From contig JANQGF010000270.1 in NCBI GenBank assembly GCA_028277465.1, positions 1 to 36,222 of the forward strand: a DNA stretch of 36,222 nt. Direction: 5' to 3'. Positions 23,972-33,269 of this stretch are shown here, piece by piece. A model generated the notes under the pieces. That model worked only from the letters and a program-made list of their open reading frames with translations. It had not been told where the DNA came from and did no database searches. The DNA comes from Chromatiaceae bacterium. GTDB taxonomy: Bacteria; Pseudomonadota; Gammaproteobacteria; Chromatiales; Chromatiaceae. The translations under genes were made by a program, and so were the position numbers. How positions within the stretch are numbered: the first letter of the stretch is position 1; every line of letters starts with the position of its first letter.

Positions 23972-24808
23972 CTATCGGCCCTGTCTCAGCTGCTCGCACA
24001 GGGCCAGGCCGATTTCCTTGTCGTGGCAGCGCAGGATCGCCGCCCGGTCGACCGTGTAGAGGTCCGGCTGAGACTCCACCCCGGCAGCGGCGATCAGGTC
24101 GCGCTGGCGCGAACTGAGGTCCTCGGCACCGAAGACCGAGATGATCAATCCACCCGGGATTGGCGGAGGCGGCTCGAAGGGCTCGCCATCGACCAGTGCG
24201 ACCCAGGCGGGCAGGAACGCCGTACCGTAGAAATCGAAGAAACCGTTGGAGCCCCGCAGGTGCGCCTCGATCGGTCGCCCCCCGATCATCTCCAGGTTAC
24301 AGAGCCCCGTGTAGCCAGCCAGATGTTCGGCCACCCAGGCGGCGAGCATGGGCTCCAGCCCTGGCAGCTCGACGCCCACCTCCCAGTAGAGCGGGCGCTC
24401 CCGGTCCTTCTCGAGCGATCCACGGGTATGGGCGAACCAGAGCACCCGGCCGTCGCGTACCAGACAATCGCTGCTGGTATGGGTGCCCTCCAGGCGTTCG
24501 CACCAGAAGCTGCCTGCCTCGGGCGGGACGGCGTCGGCGGCCAGGGCACGGGCGCGGACCGCCATGCCTGCCAGGTTGATGATGGGCTTGACGAAGACTT
24601 GGGCATTCGGCGCGATACCCCAGTCCCTGGGATCGACCCCGCAGGGCGCTGCCCGCAGCCCGGCCGCCAGCGCCAGCGCCAACTTGTCATAGACACCCCG
24701 ATGCCGCGGATTCAATCGCCAGGCCGCGGCGTCACTGACCGCGACCTCCCGCTTGGGTTGCGGTCGGAACAGCTGCTCGCGCTCGGGAAGGACACCGACA
24801 AAGGGCAT
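23972..24808 (-). CDS. conserved hypothetical protein, ATP-grasp-like features
   Basis: A 278-residue product from the ATG at 24808; a TTG at 24868 would add 20 residues. The order of short motifs recalls an ATP-grasp fold: a Lys in VFVKPIINLAGMAVRA (phosphate-binding strand and Gly loop), WCERLEGTHTSSD, then VEL and CNLEMIGGRPIEAHLRGSN, where the Glu and the Asn of an ATP-grasp Mg site would be expected. This is pattern reading without a search, so the assignment is weak. It lies 64 bp downstream of the cytosolic molybdopterin oxidoreductase on the same strand. A role in ligating something for that pathway is possible but unproven. Confidence 0.55.
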   Translation of the reverse strand: MPFVGVLPEREQLFRPQPKREVAVSDAAAWRLNPRHRGVYDKLALALAAGLRAAPCGVDPRDWGIAPNAQVFVKPIINLAGMAVRARALAADAVPPEAGSFWCERLEGTHTSSDCLVRDGRVLWFAHTRGSLEKDRERPLYWEVGVELPGLEPMLAAWVAEHLAGYTGLCNLEMIGGRPIEAHLRGSNGFFDFYGTAFLPAWVALVDGEPFEPPPPIPGGLIISVFGAEDLSSRQRDLIAAAGVESQPDLYTVDRAAILRCHDKEIGLALCEQLRQGR

Positions 24809-24872
24809 GACTACCACTCGACGCGGCTGAGGCGCACGCGACCCTCGGCCGTCCCAGCCAAACCGCAACCCC

Positions 24873-26957
24873 TCATGACCCGGGATCCGGCACCCGCACC
24901 ACCTCGCACAGGCTGGACTTGAAGGGCGGGAAACCGCTGATGGGATCCAGATGACGATCGTCGGTCAGCTCGTTCACATTGGCACTGTTCCAGCCATGGA
25001 CACAATGCACCACGCCCGGCTTGATGCGGTCGGTGACCCGGGCAACGAAAGGCACCGACCCACGGGGTGAACGGACCTCGACCGGGTCCCCGTCGCCGAT
25101 CCCGCGCGCCCGCGCATCCTCCGGGTGGATCTCGACCAAGGGATCCGGCACCGCTCGTCGCATCCGCTCGAGATATTGATGCTGGGAGTGGGTATCGAAC
25201 TTGGTCCGCGCCCCACTGGTGAGTACCAGCGGAAAGTCGCGCGCCACCTCAGGGGTCGAGATGGGGCTCTCGGCCGGCTCTCGGTAGACCGGCAGGCCCT
25301 CGTGACCGGCCTCCTTCAGCTCGCCCGAATCGAGCTCCACCTTGCCGCTGGCGGTGGGGAAACCATGCAGTCGATAGAGGCGGTCGGCGTCCAGAAAGCC
25401 ATGCTCGACCATCTCCTCGATGGCCTCGGAGTACACGGTCACGCCAGCCGGATTGCGATAGACCTCCTCGCGAATGCCTTGCGGAAGACCCTCGGCCGCC
25501 TCCGCCCAGCATGCCTCGAGGTCACCCTGCCAGAAGTCATCGCCCATACCGAGACGCACCCCGAGCTCGAGAAAGATGGCACCGTCGGGCCGCGCCTCGC
25601 CTTTGGGCGCCACGACCGAACGCCGATATCTCAACTGGCCTTGATAGGCGCAGCCGGGATAGGCGATCAGGGCCGGCCGCTCGAGATTGGTGGCCGCAGG
25701 AAGCACGATATCCGCCTGAAGCGTTGCCGGATTATGGAAGAAGTCGGACACGGCGAAGAAATCCAGGCTGGCCAGGGCTCGCTCCATCCGCTTCGAATTG
25801 GGCCACATGGCCGTATTGATCCCCATGGCGAGCAGGGCGCGGACCCGTTGCGGGCGTCCTTCCAAGATGGCGTCCGGCAACAGCATGCTCTGGGCGGCAG
25901 GCCAATAGCGGGTCCAAATCGGATAGACCTCGTCGCCGATCCTGGGTGGAAGGCGGTCGCGGCAGTGATCGAAGCGCTCGATCGGCTTGGGCAAGACCTT
26001 GTCGGTGAAAAAGCGGTTTCCCCCCTCGCGGTCCAGATTCCCGGTCACGGCCGACAGAAGAATCACCGCCCGGTGGTTCTGGAAGCCGTTGCTGTGTTGC
26101 ACGGTTGCGGTCGGCGAGAGGGTGATCTGGGCAGGCGACGTCGTGGCGAAGATCTCGCCTGCAGCACGCAGGTCGTCCGCGTCGATGCCGCAGATCGCCG
26201 CCACTCGCTCCGGGACGAATTCACGGACATAGTCCCGAAAGGCCTCGACACCCTTGCACCACTGATCGAGAAAGGCCTGATCCTGCCAACCGTTGGCGAA
26301 GATGAGATGATGCAGGCCCAGGGCCAACGCACCGTCCGTCCCGGGCCGGATTTGTAGATGGATGTCGGCCTGATCCGCCAAGGGGGTGCGGCGCGGATCC
26401 ACCACGATGATCCGCCGCCCCGCCTGCGGGGCCGCCAGCGGGTGGTGGTCGAAGGGCGGTATCGAGCCCCGCGGATTGGTCGACCAGATGAGATGGCAGC
26501 GCGTCTTGGGGGAGACGACGGTCGAGGTGGTCTTGATCTTATAGCCAAAGGTGACCTTCTCGGCCACCATGGTGGCCGAGAAGCAGCAGCCACTCTCGGT
26601 CAGATAGTTGGGTGACCCAAAGGAGTGAGCCAGGCGTTGGAGCTGAGGCCTCGCCTCCTTGGTGTAGCCGGCGAAGAAGGCGACCGCCGGCGCACCCTGC
26701 ACGGCTCGAACCGCCGCCAGGTGCTCGGCGACGGTGTCGAGCGCCTCGTCCCAGGAGATCGGCTCGAACTCACCACTCCCGCGGTGCCCGACCCGCTTGA
26801 GCGGCCTCAGGAGTCGCTCCGGATGGTTCCGCCGATCGAGCTGTACATAGCAGCGTGGACAATCCGGGCCCTTGACCCTGATCGGTTCTCCGCTCCCATC
26901 GAGCTCGACCTCGATGGGACAATTGGCATCGCATTCGTAACAGGTACTCGACAACAT
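24873..26957 (-). CDS. cytosolic molybdopterin oxidoreductase, Cys-ligand type
   Basis: A 694-residue protein from the ATG at 26957, which has AGGA upstream; a TTG at 27020, right after the ams stop, would add 21 residues. There is no Tat or Sec signal, so it should stay in the cytoplasm. The N-terminus carries a [4Fe-4S] motif (C6-x2-C9-x3-C13, then C33 or C36 in DCPRC). The segment ESGCCFSATMVA offers a Cys (124 or 125) at the Mo/W-ligand position, as in the PhsA/PsrA/FdhF/NapA side of the family. DPRRTPLADQADIHLQIRPGTDGALALG and the C-terminal HGWNSANVNELT region fit the family. No ferredoxin or membrane subunit is next to it, so it uses a free redox partner or, like acetylene hydratase, catalyses a non-redox reaction. 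The substrate is unknown. Confidence 0.88.
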   Translation of the reverse strand: MLSSTCYECDANCPIEVELDGSGEPIRVKGPDCPRCYVQLDRRNHPERLLRPLKRVGHRGSGEFEPISWDEALDTVAEHLAAVRAVQGAPAVAFFAGYTKEARPQLQRLAHSFGSPNYLTESGCCFSATMVAEKVTFGYKIKTTSTVVSPKTRCHLIWSTNPRGSIPPFDHHPLAAPQAGRRIIVVDPRRTPLADQADIHLQIRPGTDGALALGLHHLIFANGWQDQAFLDQWCKGVEAFRDYVREFVPERVAAICGIDADDLRAAGEIFATTSPAQITLSPTATVQHSNGFQNHRAVILLSAVTGNLDREGGNRFFTDKVLPKPIERFDHCRDRLPPRIGDEVYPIWTRYWPAAQSMLLPDAILEGRPQRVRALLAMGINTAMWPNSKRMERALASLDFFAVSDFFHNPATLQADIVLPAATNLERPALIAYPGCAYQGQLRYRRSVVAPKGEARPDGAIFLELGVRLGMGDDFWQGDLEACWAEAAEGLPQGIREEVYRNPAGVTVYSEAIEEMVEHGFLDADRLYRLHGFPTASGKVELDSGELKEAGHEGLPVYREPAESPISTPEVARDFPLVLTSGARTKFDTHSQHQYLERMRRAVPDPLVEIHPEDARARGIGDGDPVEVRSPRGSVPFVARVTDRIKPGVVHCVHGWNSANVNELTDDRHLDPISGFPPFKSSLCEVVRVPDPGS

Positions 26958-27021
26958 CTCGGCAGGGTCCTGACTCGTGGTTCGCAGCGAGTCAGTGCGA
27001 GCCCCGAGCAGAGATTTCAAC

Positions 27022-28995
27022 CTAGAAGAGCGTTCTCGTCTGCTGGCTGGTGAGCCAGTAGAAGCGAAAGGGTGGAATCACCACACGATTGTTGAAGAGA
27101 GCCGGCGCCTCGCCTGTCACCAGATCCTCGAGCTGACCATAACGCAAGAACCCCCGCCTCCCGAGCTCCTCCAGATCCAGGTACTGAGGTGCCGCGTCGA
27201 AATTGGCCGCGACCAAGACCGAACTCGCCTCCATCGTCGGATGATTGCGCAGGAACACGAAGAGATGCGGATTGCTGACGTCGACCAGCTCGCGGTTATT
27301 GAAGTCCGCAAAGGCCAAGGTGGTCTTGCGCACCGCGATCATGTGCTTGAGCCCATTGAAGATGTGCTGCTCGTGCGTCCCATGCAGGTGGCGCCGATCG
27401 GCGCGCTCCCAGTTGATCCGGGGGCGGTGAATCCAGCGCGTGTCGCCCGCCTTGTTCACGTCCTGAAGGAAGGAGCTGTCATTCAGCGTGCCAAGCTCAT
27501 CCCCATACCAGACCAGCGGGATACCGCCGAACGACAAGACCATTCCGTGCAGGGTCAGGATCAGATCCAAGGCATGCCGAATGGCCGCCTGGTCGTCGGC
27601 CTCCAGAGCGGTCTCCAGCCCTGCGAGTGAGGCCAGGGCGCCGGAGATGCGGGCATCCCCGGTCTTGGGGTTGACGCCGAACGGACGCCCGCGGCTCGGC
27701 GAGCCCTCGAAGGCGCCCGTGAACCAGTCGACCAGAAAATGACGGTGGGCGAAAGGTTCATAGTCGCAGGCGCGAATGTCCGTATCCTCGAACCCGAGAC
27801 CGATATCGTCGTGACAACGGGCATAGTTGAGCCAAGTCGCCCGGTCCAGTTTGTCGGGCAGGTTCCTGATGCCCTGATTGAGTAGCTTGGCGTTCTTGGT
27901 GGCGACCGCGTCCCAGAGCAAGGCCATGAAGGTCGCGTTATAGGCGATCTCGCACTCCTTGGCGATCACGGCGTCTTCGCCGAAGTACTTGATGATCTCC
28001 GAGGGGGCCACGATCGCCTCGGCGATGAAGAGGACACCGGGCGCGACGACTTGGCAACAGTCCTTCATGAGCTGCAGGATCAGATGGGCCTCGCGCTCGT
28101 TCTGGCAGCTGGTCCCGATCTTCTTCCACAAGAAGGCGACCGCATCCAGCCGCACGATGTCCGCACCCTGATTGGCCCAGAAGAGGATGATGTCCACCAT
28201 CTCGATGAAGACGGCCGGGTTGGAGTAATTCAGGTCCCACTGATAGTCGTTGAAGACCGTCATCACCCACTTGTCCATGGTCTCGTCCCAGGTGAAATTG
28301 CCCGGGGCGGTCTCGGGGAAGATCTCCGGCATGGTCTCCTCGAACATGTCGGGCACGTCGCGCTTGTCGAAGACGTAATAGAAGCCCTGAAAGGCCGGGT
28401 CACCGGTACGCGCCTGCTGGGCCCATTCGTGCTCGTTGGAGGTGTGGTTGACCACGACATCGAGGGTAAGCAACATGCCGCGCTGGCGCATGGTCTCGGA
28501 CAGGGTCCGGACGTCTTCGACCGTTCCGGCGCGCGGGTCGATATCGCGGAAGTCGCTCACCGCGTAGCCCCCGTCGCTAGCACCCTGTGGACAGCGCAGG
28601 ATCGGCATCACATGGACCATGTTGATACCGAGCTCCTGCAGATAGGGCAGACGCTGGACGAGCCCCGGGAGATCCCCGGCGAAACCGTCCAGATAGAGCG
28701 CCATACCGACCCATTCCTGGCTGAGGAACCAGTTGTGATCGCCCTCGCGCGCCATGTCGATCTCCTCGAGGGCCCGCGGTCGATCGATATAGGCCCGGGC
28801 GAGTCGCTCGGTGAGTGCGATGATCTGTCGCTTGAAGTCCTGGCGATGGCCGTAGAGATGACTGAAGAGCGAGTGGATCACATAGAAGTTCGCGCCCAGA
28901 CGAGTATAGAAATGGCGCAAGTCCTCGCGTCTGACCGTGAGACTGAGCTCGTCGAGAATCTCGTTGAGCAATGCGTGTGAGACTTGCTCGTACAT
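27022..28995 (-). CDS. ams: amylosucrase
   Basis: A 657-residue GH13 enzyme that moves glucose from sucrose to alpha-1,4-glucan, freeing fructose. The length and an all-helical N-terminus (about 1-90) fit amylosucrases. The four conserved regions are present: DVVVNHTSNEHEW, IVRLDAVAFLWKK with the nucleophile Asp, FIAEAIVAPSE with the acid Glu, and CHDDIGLGF with the stabilising Asp. The segments AFLWKK and HDDIG favour amylosucrase over sucrose phosphorylase or plain alpha-amylase. It starts 12 bp after fructokinase. In the same operon it allows breakdown of the sucrose made by the sps/spp genes, the arrangement described in halotolerant methanotrophs. Confidence 0.93.
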   Translation of the reverse strand: MYEQVSHALLNEILDELSLTVRREDLRHFYTRLGANFYVIHSLFSHLYGHRQDFKRQIIALTERLARAYIDRPRALEEIDMAREGDHNWFLSQEWVGMALYLDGFAGDLPGLVQRLPYLQELGINMVHVMPILRCPQGASDGGYAVSDFRDIDPRAGTVEDVRTLSETMRQRGMLLTLDVVVNHTSNEHEWAQQARTGDPAFQGFYYVFDKRDVPDMFEETMPEIFPETAPGNFTWDETMDKWVMTVFNDYQWDLNYSNPAVFIEMVDIILFWANQGADIVRLDAVAFLWKKIGTSCQNEREAHLILQLMKDCCQVVAPGVLFIAEAIVAPSEIIKYFGEDAVIAKECEIAYNATFMALLWDAVATKNAKLLNQGIRNLPDKLDRATWLNYARCHDDIGLGFEDTDIRACDYEPFAHRHFLVDWFTGAFEGSPSRGRPFGVNPKTGDARISGALASLAGLETALEADDQAAIRHALDLILTLHGMVLSFGGIPLVWYGDELGTLNDSSFLQDVNKAGDTRWIHRPRINWERADRRHLHGTHEQHIFNGLKHMIAVRKTTLAFADFNNRELVDVSNPHLFVFLRNHPTMEASSVLVAANFDAAPQYLDLEELGRRGFLRYGQLEDLVTGEAPALFNNRVVIPPFRFYWLTSQQTRTLF

Positions 28996-29007
28996 CGCGA
29001 ACCCGGG

Positions 29008-29907
29008 TCAGGCGTCAAGACCCCAGTGCTCGATGAAGGTCTGATAAAGCGAGGGGTCGGCAGCCGTGGCCCCACGCTGACCGACGATCCGCGCGGCGAA
29101 GGACTGAGCTCGCTCCATGGTGGTGGCGAGTGGCCAGCCCTTGACCAGACCCAGGATGATCACGGCGGCAAAGGCATCGCCCGCCCCGACCGTGTCCACG
29201 ACCTCCAGGGCCGGCTGGGGCGCCACCTCGACCGGCGCGCGATCCCTCACGAGGCCGAGCGCACCCTCGCCGCCGAGGGTGACGATGAGACCGGTCAGCT
29301 GATGGCGATCGAGAAAGTGCTGCGCCCGGTCGGGCAGGGGTCCGGATGCCGGGTCCTCGTCATCGAGCAGACGCGTGAGCTCGTCGCGGTTCAGTTTCAC
29401 CCAGTCGGCGTCCGTGACCAGTGCCAGCGTCTCCTCGCGGGACCACCATGGCGGCCGCAGATTGACATCGAGGAAGACCAGGTCTGGACCCCATGCCTTG
29501 AGCCCACGCAAGGTTGCGGCAGAGACCGGCTGTCGCAGCGCCAGAGTTCCATGGTAGAGCAGCCCACAGCCGTCCAGCTCGTCCGTCAGCCGGACATAGT
29601 CGTAGGCACAGTCGGCGACGATCTCGAAGCTGGGCTCGCCCTCGGTCAGGCTGACCTGCACCCGGCCGGTCGGGTGTGCGGGATCGCTCTGCAGCCCGGT
29701 GGTGTCCATGCCCCAGCCGGCCATGCCGTCACGAATCCTCGCGCCCTCCTCGTCTGCGCCGACAGCGCTGATGAAATGCGGGCCAGCGCCGAAACCCTGG
29801 AGATGCCAGGCCACGTTGAAGGGGGCACCGCCAAGAACCTGCCTGCCGTCTGGGAAATGGTCGAAGAGGACTTCGCCGAAGAGACAAAGAAGGGGCTTCT
29901 GCGCCAT
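29008..29907 (-). CDS. fruK: fructokinase (PfkB family)
   Basis: A 299-residue sugar kinase. The N-terminus LFGEVLFDHFPDG and GGAPFNVAWHLQGFG form the sugar-binding part. The catalytic Asp lies in the VGAGDAFAAVI motif near the C-terminus, preceded by VTLGGEGAL. PfkB-type fructokinases phosphorylate fructose to fructose-6-phosphate with ATP. In this operon it would recapture fructose released by amylosucrase and feed it back to sucrose-phosphate synthase (inference from context). It follows spp by 72 bp and precedes ams by 12 bp. The symbol follows usage in sucrose operons, not enteric 1-phosphofructokinase. Confidence 0.92.
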   Translation of the reverse strand: MAQKPLLCLFGEVLFDHFPDGRQVLGGAPFNVAWHLQGFGAGPHFISAVGADEEGARIRDGMAGWGMDTTGLQSDPAHPTGRVQVSLTEGEPSFEIVADCAYDYVRLTDELDGCGLLYHGTLALRQPVSAATLRGLKAWGPDLVFLDVNLRPPWWSREETLALVTDADWVKLNRDELTRLLDDEDPASGPLPDRAQHFLDRHQLTGLIVTLGGEGALGLVRDRAPVEVAPQPALEVVDTVGAGDAFAAVIILGLVKGWPLATTMERAQSFAARIVGQRGATAADPSLYQTFIEHWGLDA

Positions 29908-29979
29908 GCGGTATCCTCGCTGGGTTGAATCTCTCGTGGAGACGCCCGACGGCCAGGCAGACCCGGATCGATCAGACTC

Positions 29980-30825
29980 TCACGAAGGATGCAGTCGCGC
30001 CGCCAGATCCGGTCGGAAGTGAGCCACGCCCTCCAAGATCCCCGCGCTATAGTTGCCGTTCATCCCGGACCAATCGCCGCGGGCACAATAGAGACGATCA
30101 CCGAGACCACGCTCGGCTGACAGCCGCTGCGCCGTCTCACGGACATCCGGGTGACCGTTGGCCACCAACACGGACGGAATGTGGCTCGTGAGCACCTCGA
30201 GGTCATTGCCACTATCGCCGGCGAAGAGGGTTGTGGCTTCGTCCCTCCCCAGCAATCCCATCAGAAAGTCGACGGCATGATATTTGGAGGCGTTCTCGGG
30301 CAGCAGATCGAGCAGGCCCTTGCCAGCGGCCTCATCCACGCTCCAGATGAGGCTGGCGCGGATGCCGCGCGCCGCCAGACGGTCGTGCAGGCTGGCCCGG
30401 AGGGCCTCCGAATCGATCTCCGGCGGGGTGTAATAGCTGAGCTTGAAGGGACCCTGCTTCTCCGGCTCCTGCAGCGACAGCCCCTCGATGCCATCGACCA
30501 GGGCCTGCAGCCCCGCGTGGCCGACACCCGCCCAGGCGCCTCCAATCTCCTCTTGCCAGGCAGTCAACTGACGCCATTCAACGCTTTCCAGGGCATAGAT
30601 ACTGGTCCCCACGTCCCCCACCAGATAGTCGGGACGCGGCAGATCGTAGTCGGCGATCGCCTCCTCGACCAGTGCACGATGGCGCCCGGTGACATAGGCC
30701 AGGGTCACGGACTCGTCGGCGACGAACGCTCGGAAGCGCGGGCGCGCCTCGGGCGACTCGGGCTCCCGGCCGTTGGGAATCAGGGTGCGATCGAGATCGG
30801 TACAAAGCAGCAGCGGATTTGTCAT
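29980..30825 (-). CDS. spp: sucrose-6-phosphate phosphatase
   Basis: A 281-residue HAD-family (Cof/SPP type) phosphatase. The nucleophile motif is LCTDLDRTLI (Asp10, Asp12), motif II is VTGRH, and the Mg site is in LFAGDSGNDLEVL. FKLSYYTPPEI and the GDWSGMNGNYSAGILEG tail are typical of the SPP subgroup. It removes phosphate from sucrose-6-phosphate, making sucrose formation irreversible. The ATG overlaps the sps stop as ATGA, so the two are translationally coupled. Confidence 0.92.
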   Translation of the reverse strand: MTNPLLLCTDLDRTLIPNGREPESPEARPRFRAFVADESVTLAYVTGRHRALVEEAIADYDLPRPDYLVGDVGTSIYALESVEWRQLTAWQEEIGGAWAGVGHAGLQALVDGIEGLSLQEPEKQGPFKLSYYTPPEIDSEALRASLHDRLAARGIRASLIWSVDEAAGKGLLDLLPENASKYHAVDFLMGLLGRDEATTLFAGDSGNDLEVLTSHIPSVLVANGHPDVRETAQRLSAERGLGDRLYCARGDWSGMNGNYSAGILEGVAHFRPDLAARLHPS

Positions 30826-32954
30826 GACGTTGGGGGTACCCGACAGGAGCGGAAGAAGTCGTAACGCTCGACGGCCTCTAGGATACCAAGCGCATGGGCC
30901 TGCCGGGCGAAATAGATGTTATCCAAATCGGCGAGCTGGGAGAGCTCCTCGTGATGGCGGTTGGCCACGACGACCGCGAGCGTGTTGCCACGCATCATGT
31001 CCTCGTCGGCACCGGATCCGCCCACGACCAAGACGTGCTCCAAGGGGATGCCGAAACGGTGTGCCACATAGCGCACGGCCAAGCCCTTGCTGGCACGGAT
31101 CGGGACGATATCGAGGAATTGACCGAAGGCATGGATCACATTGACGGTCAACTCTCGGGTGCGCAGCAGCGTGGCGATCTCCTCGACCGAGGGGGCGATG
31201 GAGGGGTCGTAATGGTAGGAGATCTTGAAACGGCTCTGTTCGATCTTGGTCTGCGGCACGAGTCCCGGCACATCGGCCAGGGCCCGGCGCACCCCCCTTG
31301 GCTTCCAGAGGTGATCGACGTGATCGTTCCAGTAGTCATCCGGGACTAGACGAGCCGTGTAATGGATCTCGGTCCCCAGGCTGGTGATCAGGACATCCGG
31401 CACCGGAATGCCGTGTCGCTTGAGCTCCGCCAGCAAAGAGTCGAGACGCCGGCCGGTCGCGATCCCGAAATTGGAGCAACGCCTGTTCCTGCGCATCATG
31501 GCGACGAAGCGTTTGACGCCCTCGGGATCACCGAGCAGACTCTGATCCAGGTCGGTGAAGAGTGCGCGATCTCGATAGACCATGCTGCGACGCATGGGCG
31601 GCGTGTCCGGGATGGGCTCGCGGTGCTCGACGAGCGGCGCGATACGGCTTCGGTAGGTCGCTGCGTGGGCCTGCCAGGAGTAGTGCTCTCGCACCCCCGC
31701 GAGCCCTTGACGGGAAAAGGTCTGCCAGGTGTCGCGGTCGTTCAGGATGCGCAGCAGCGACTCGGCGATCGCCTTGCGGTCGAGCGGATTGACCAAGAGC
31801 CCGTTGTCGCAGTTGCCGATGATATCGACCGGCCCCCCGTTCTCGGTCGCCACCAAGGGGAGTCCGGTCGCCGCGGCCTCCAGCAAGGTGAGCCCAAAGG
31901 GCTCGGTCAGGGCCGGGTTGATGAAGACACCGCCGGAGCGGGCAGCGAGACGGTAGATCTGAGGCACCTCGTCGGCGCCATGGTGCTTGGGCATGGCGAC
32001 CTTGCCGTAGAGGTCATAGGCGTCGATGGTGATCAGGATGTCGGTCAGGACCGCCTTGGCGCCCTCGTCCAGCTCACGGATGTCCTCGCGGTTGCCCGCG
32101 ATGATCAGTAGATTGGCCCGTTCCTGCAGCTCGTCGGACTCGCCATAGGCCTCCACCAGGGCCACGATGTTCTTGCGGTGATCGGCCCGTGACAGGGCGA
32201 GGATCAGCGGCTTGTCGGGATGATCGAGGAAGCGCTCGACCTCCTCCGCGAAAGGGGTCAGGGGATTATCTGGCCTCGGCGGATAGAACTGCCGCAAGTC
32301 CGTCCCCGGCGGGATGACCACCATACGGTCGGGCCGATAGTAATCGTAGAGCACGTACTGTTCCTCGATCTCGTTGTGGGTGCTGGTGATCACCAGGTCC
32401 GCGCTCGCGAGCACTGATTCCTCGGCGTCGATACGCCGGAGCATGTTGTAGCGGGCATCGATCTGGTCGCTGTCCAGGCCCGCCGCAAGGAGACGCTGGC
32501 GCTTGTCACGCCCCAGCGAATGCCCGGTATGCACCAGTGGCACCCCGAGCAAATGGGCCAATCGCACCCCGACGTAGCCCGCATCGGCATAATGACTGTG
32601 CACGATATCTGGCCATTGGCCCTGCTCCTGCAGATAAGCGGCCAGATTGTCCATGAAGCTGTCCAGGTGATCCCAGAGCTGCTCCTTGAGGATGTATTCG
32701 CCAGGGCCCGCGTCGACGCGGAGGATCTGGGCCTTGTCGCCCAGCGGTTCGATCCGCTCCGCATAATCGGAGCTGACCGCCGGATCCGTGATACGTCGCG
32801 TGACCAGATCCACCCGATCCACATCCTCGCGCTCACCGAGCGCACGGGCGAGGTCGACGACATACTTGGTCTGCCCACCCGTGTCGGCGTCGCGTCCGAG
32901 CTCCAGGTCGTGGCCGCGAATCAGGCCATGGATACTGAGCAGCAGAATATACAT
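30822..32954 (-). CDS. sps: sucrose-phosphate synthase with degenerate C-terminal HAD domain
   Basis: A 710-residue protein. The ATG at 32954 begins the conserved MYILLLSIHGLIRGHDLELGRD start with AAGGGA upstream. Residues 1-435 form a GT4 glycosyltransferase with GRDADTGGQTKYV, SHYADAGY, HTGHSLGRDK, and the E-x7-E motif in NPALTEPFGLTLLEA (Glu351, Glu359). It joins a nucleotide-activated glucose to fructose-6-phosphate. Residues from about 460 form a HAD/SPP-like domain: FTDLDQSL keeps Asp468 and Asp470, but the Mg motif reads VVGGSGADEDM, where working phosphatases have GDSGND, so one Asp is replaced by Gly. A separate spp gene follows. The domain may be regulatory or structural, as suggested for plant SPS. 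Confidence 0.93.
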   Translation of the reverse strand: MYILLLSIHGLIRGHDLELGRDADTGGQTKYVVDLARALGEREDVDRVDLVTRRITDPAVSSDYAERIEPLGDKAQILRVDAGPGEYILKEQLWDHLDSFMDNLAAYLQEQGQWPDIVHSHYADAGYVGVRLAHLLGVPLVHTGHSLGRDKRQRLLAAGLDSDQIDARYNMLRRIDAEESVLASADLVITSTHNEIEEQYVLYDYYRPDRMVVIPPGTDLRQFYPPRPDNPLTPFAEEVERFLDHPDKPLILALSRADHRKNIVALVEAYGESDELQERANLLIIAGNREDIRELDEGAKAVLTDILITIDAYDLYGKVAMPKHHGADEVPQIYRLAARSGGVFINPALTEPFGLTLLEAAATGLPLVATENGGPVDIIGNCDNGLLVNPLDRKAIAESLLRILNDRDTWQTFSRQGLAGVREHYSWQAHAATYRSRIAPLVEHREPIPDTPPMRRSMVYRDRALFTDLDQSLLGDPEGVKRFVAMMRRNRRCSNFGIATGRRLDSLLAELKRHGIPVPDVLITSLGTEIHYTARLVPDDYWNDHVDHLWKPRGVRRALADVPGLVPQTKIEQSRFKISYHYDPSIAPSVEEIATLLRTRELTVNVIHAFGQFLDIVPIRASKGLAVRYVAHRFGIPLEHVLVVGGSGADEDMMRGNTLAVVVANRHHEELSQLADLDNIYFARQAHALGILEAVERYDFFRSCRVPPTS

Positions 32955-33269
32955 CGTCTCGGTCCCTTCGTTACTGAACGACCGCGGTCCGCGGCAGGAT
33001 CTAACGAGCGCTTGTATCAGCATCTCCCGTATAGAGTAAGTGACACGAGACACGATGCCAAATCCTTAACCTGGACGGCACCTTCCGTCCGAAACCTCGG
33101 CGCACTCCCACCTCGAGCCAATGTCTCGCCCGGCGGCAGCTCCAGCCGCGGCGCGGGATCACGACCCTGAAGCGCGACCAACTGCCGTTTCCAGGATCAT
33201 TGCCGGGCAGCGAGCGAGGCGCCGATAATTGGCCCGACGAACCCAGTCACCGCGAGGCCTCCAGCACCC
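32955..33269. promoter_or_regulatory. divergent upstream region of the sucrose operon, with palindrome
   Basis: This 315-bp gap has no convincing gene. It must hold the promoter of the sps-spp-fruK-ams operon (leftward) and possibly one for the Uma2 gene (rightward). CCGCGGTCCGCGG at 32982-32994 is a perfect palindrome 28 bp before the sps ATG and could be an operator. A TTGGCA hexamer (minus strand, near 33058) stands 17 bp from TACTCT, a weak sigma-70-like match. Osmotic control is expected from the pathway but no motif proves it. Confidence 0.35.
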
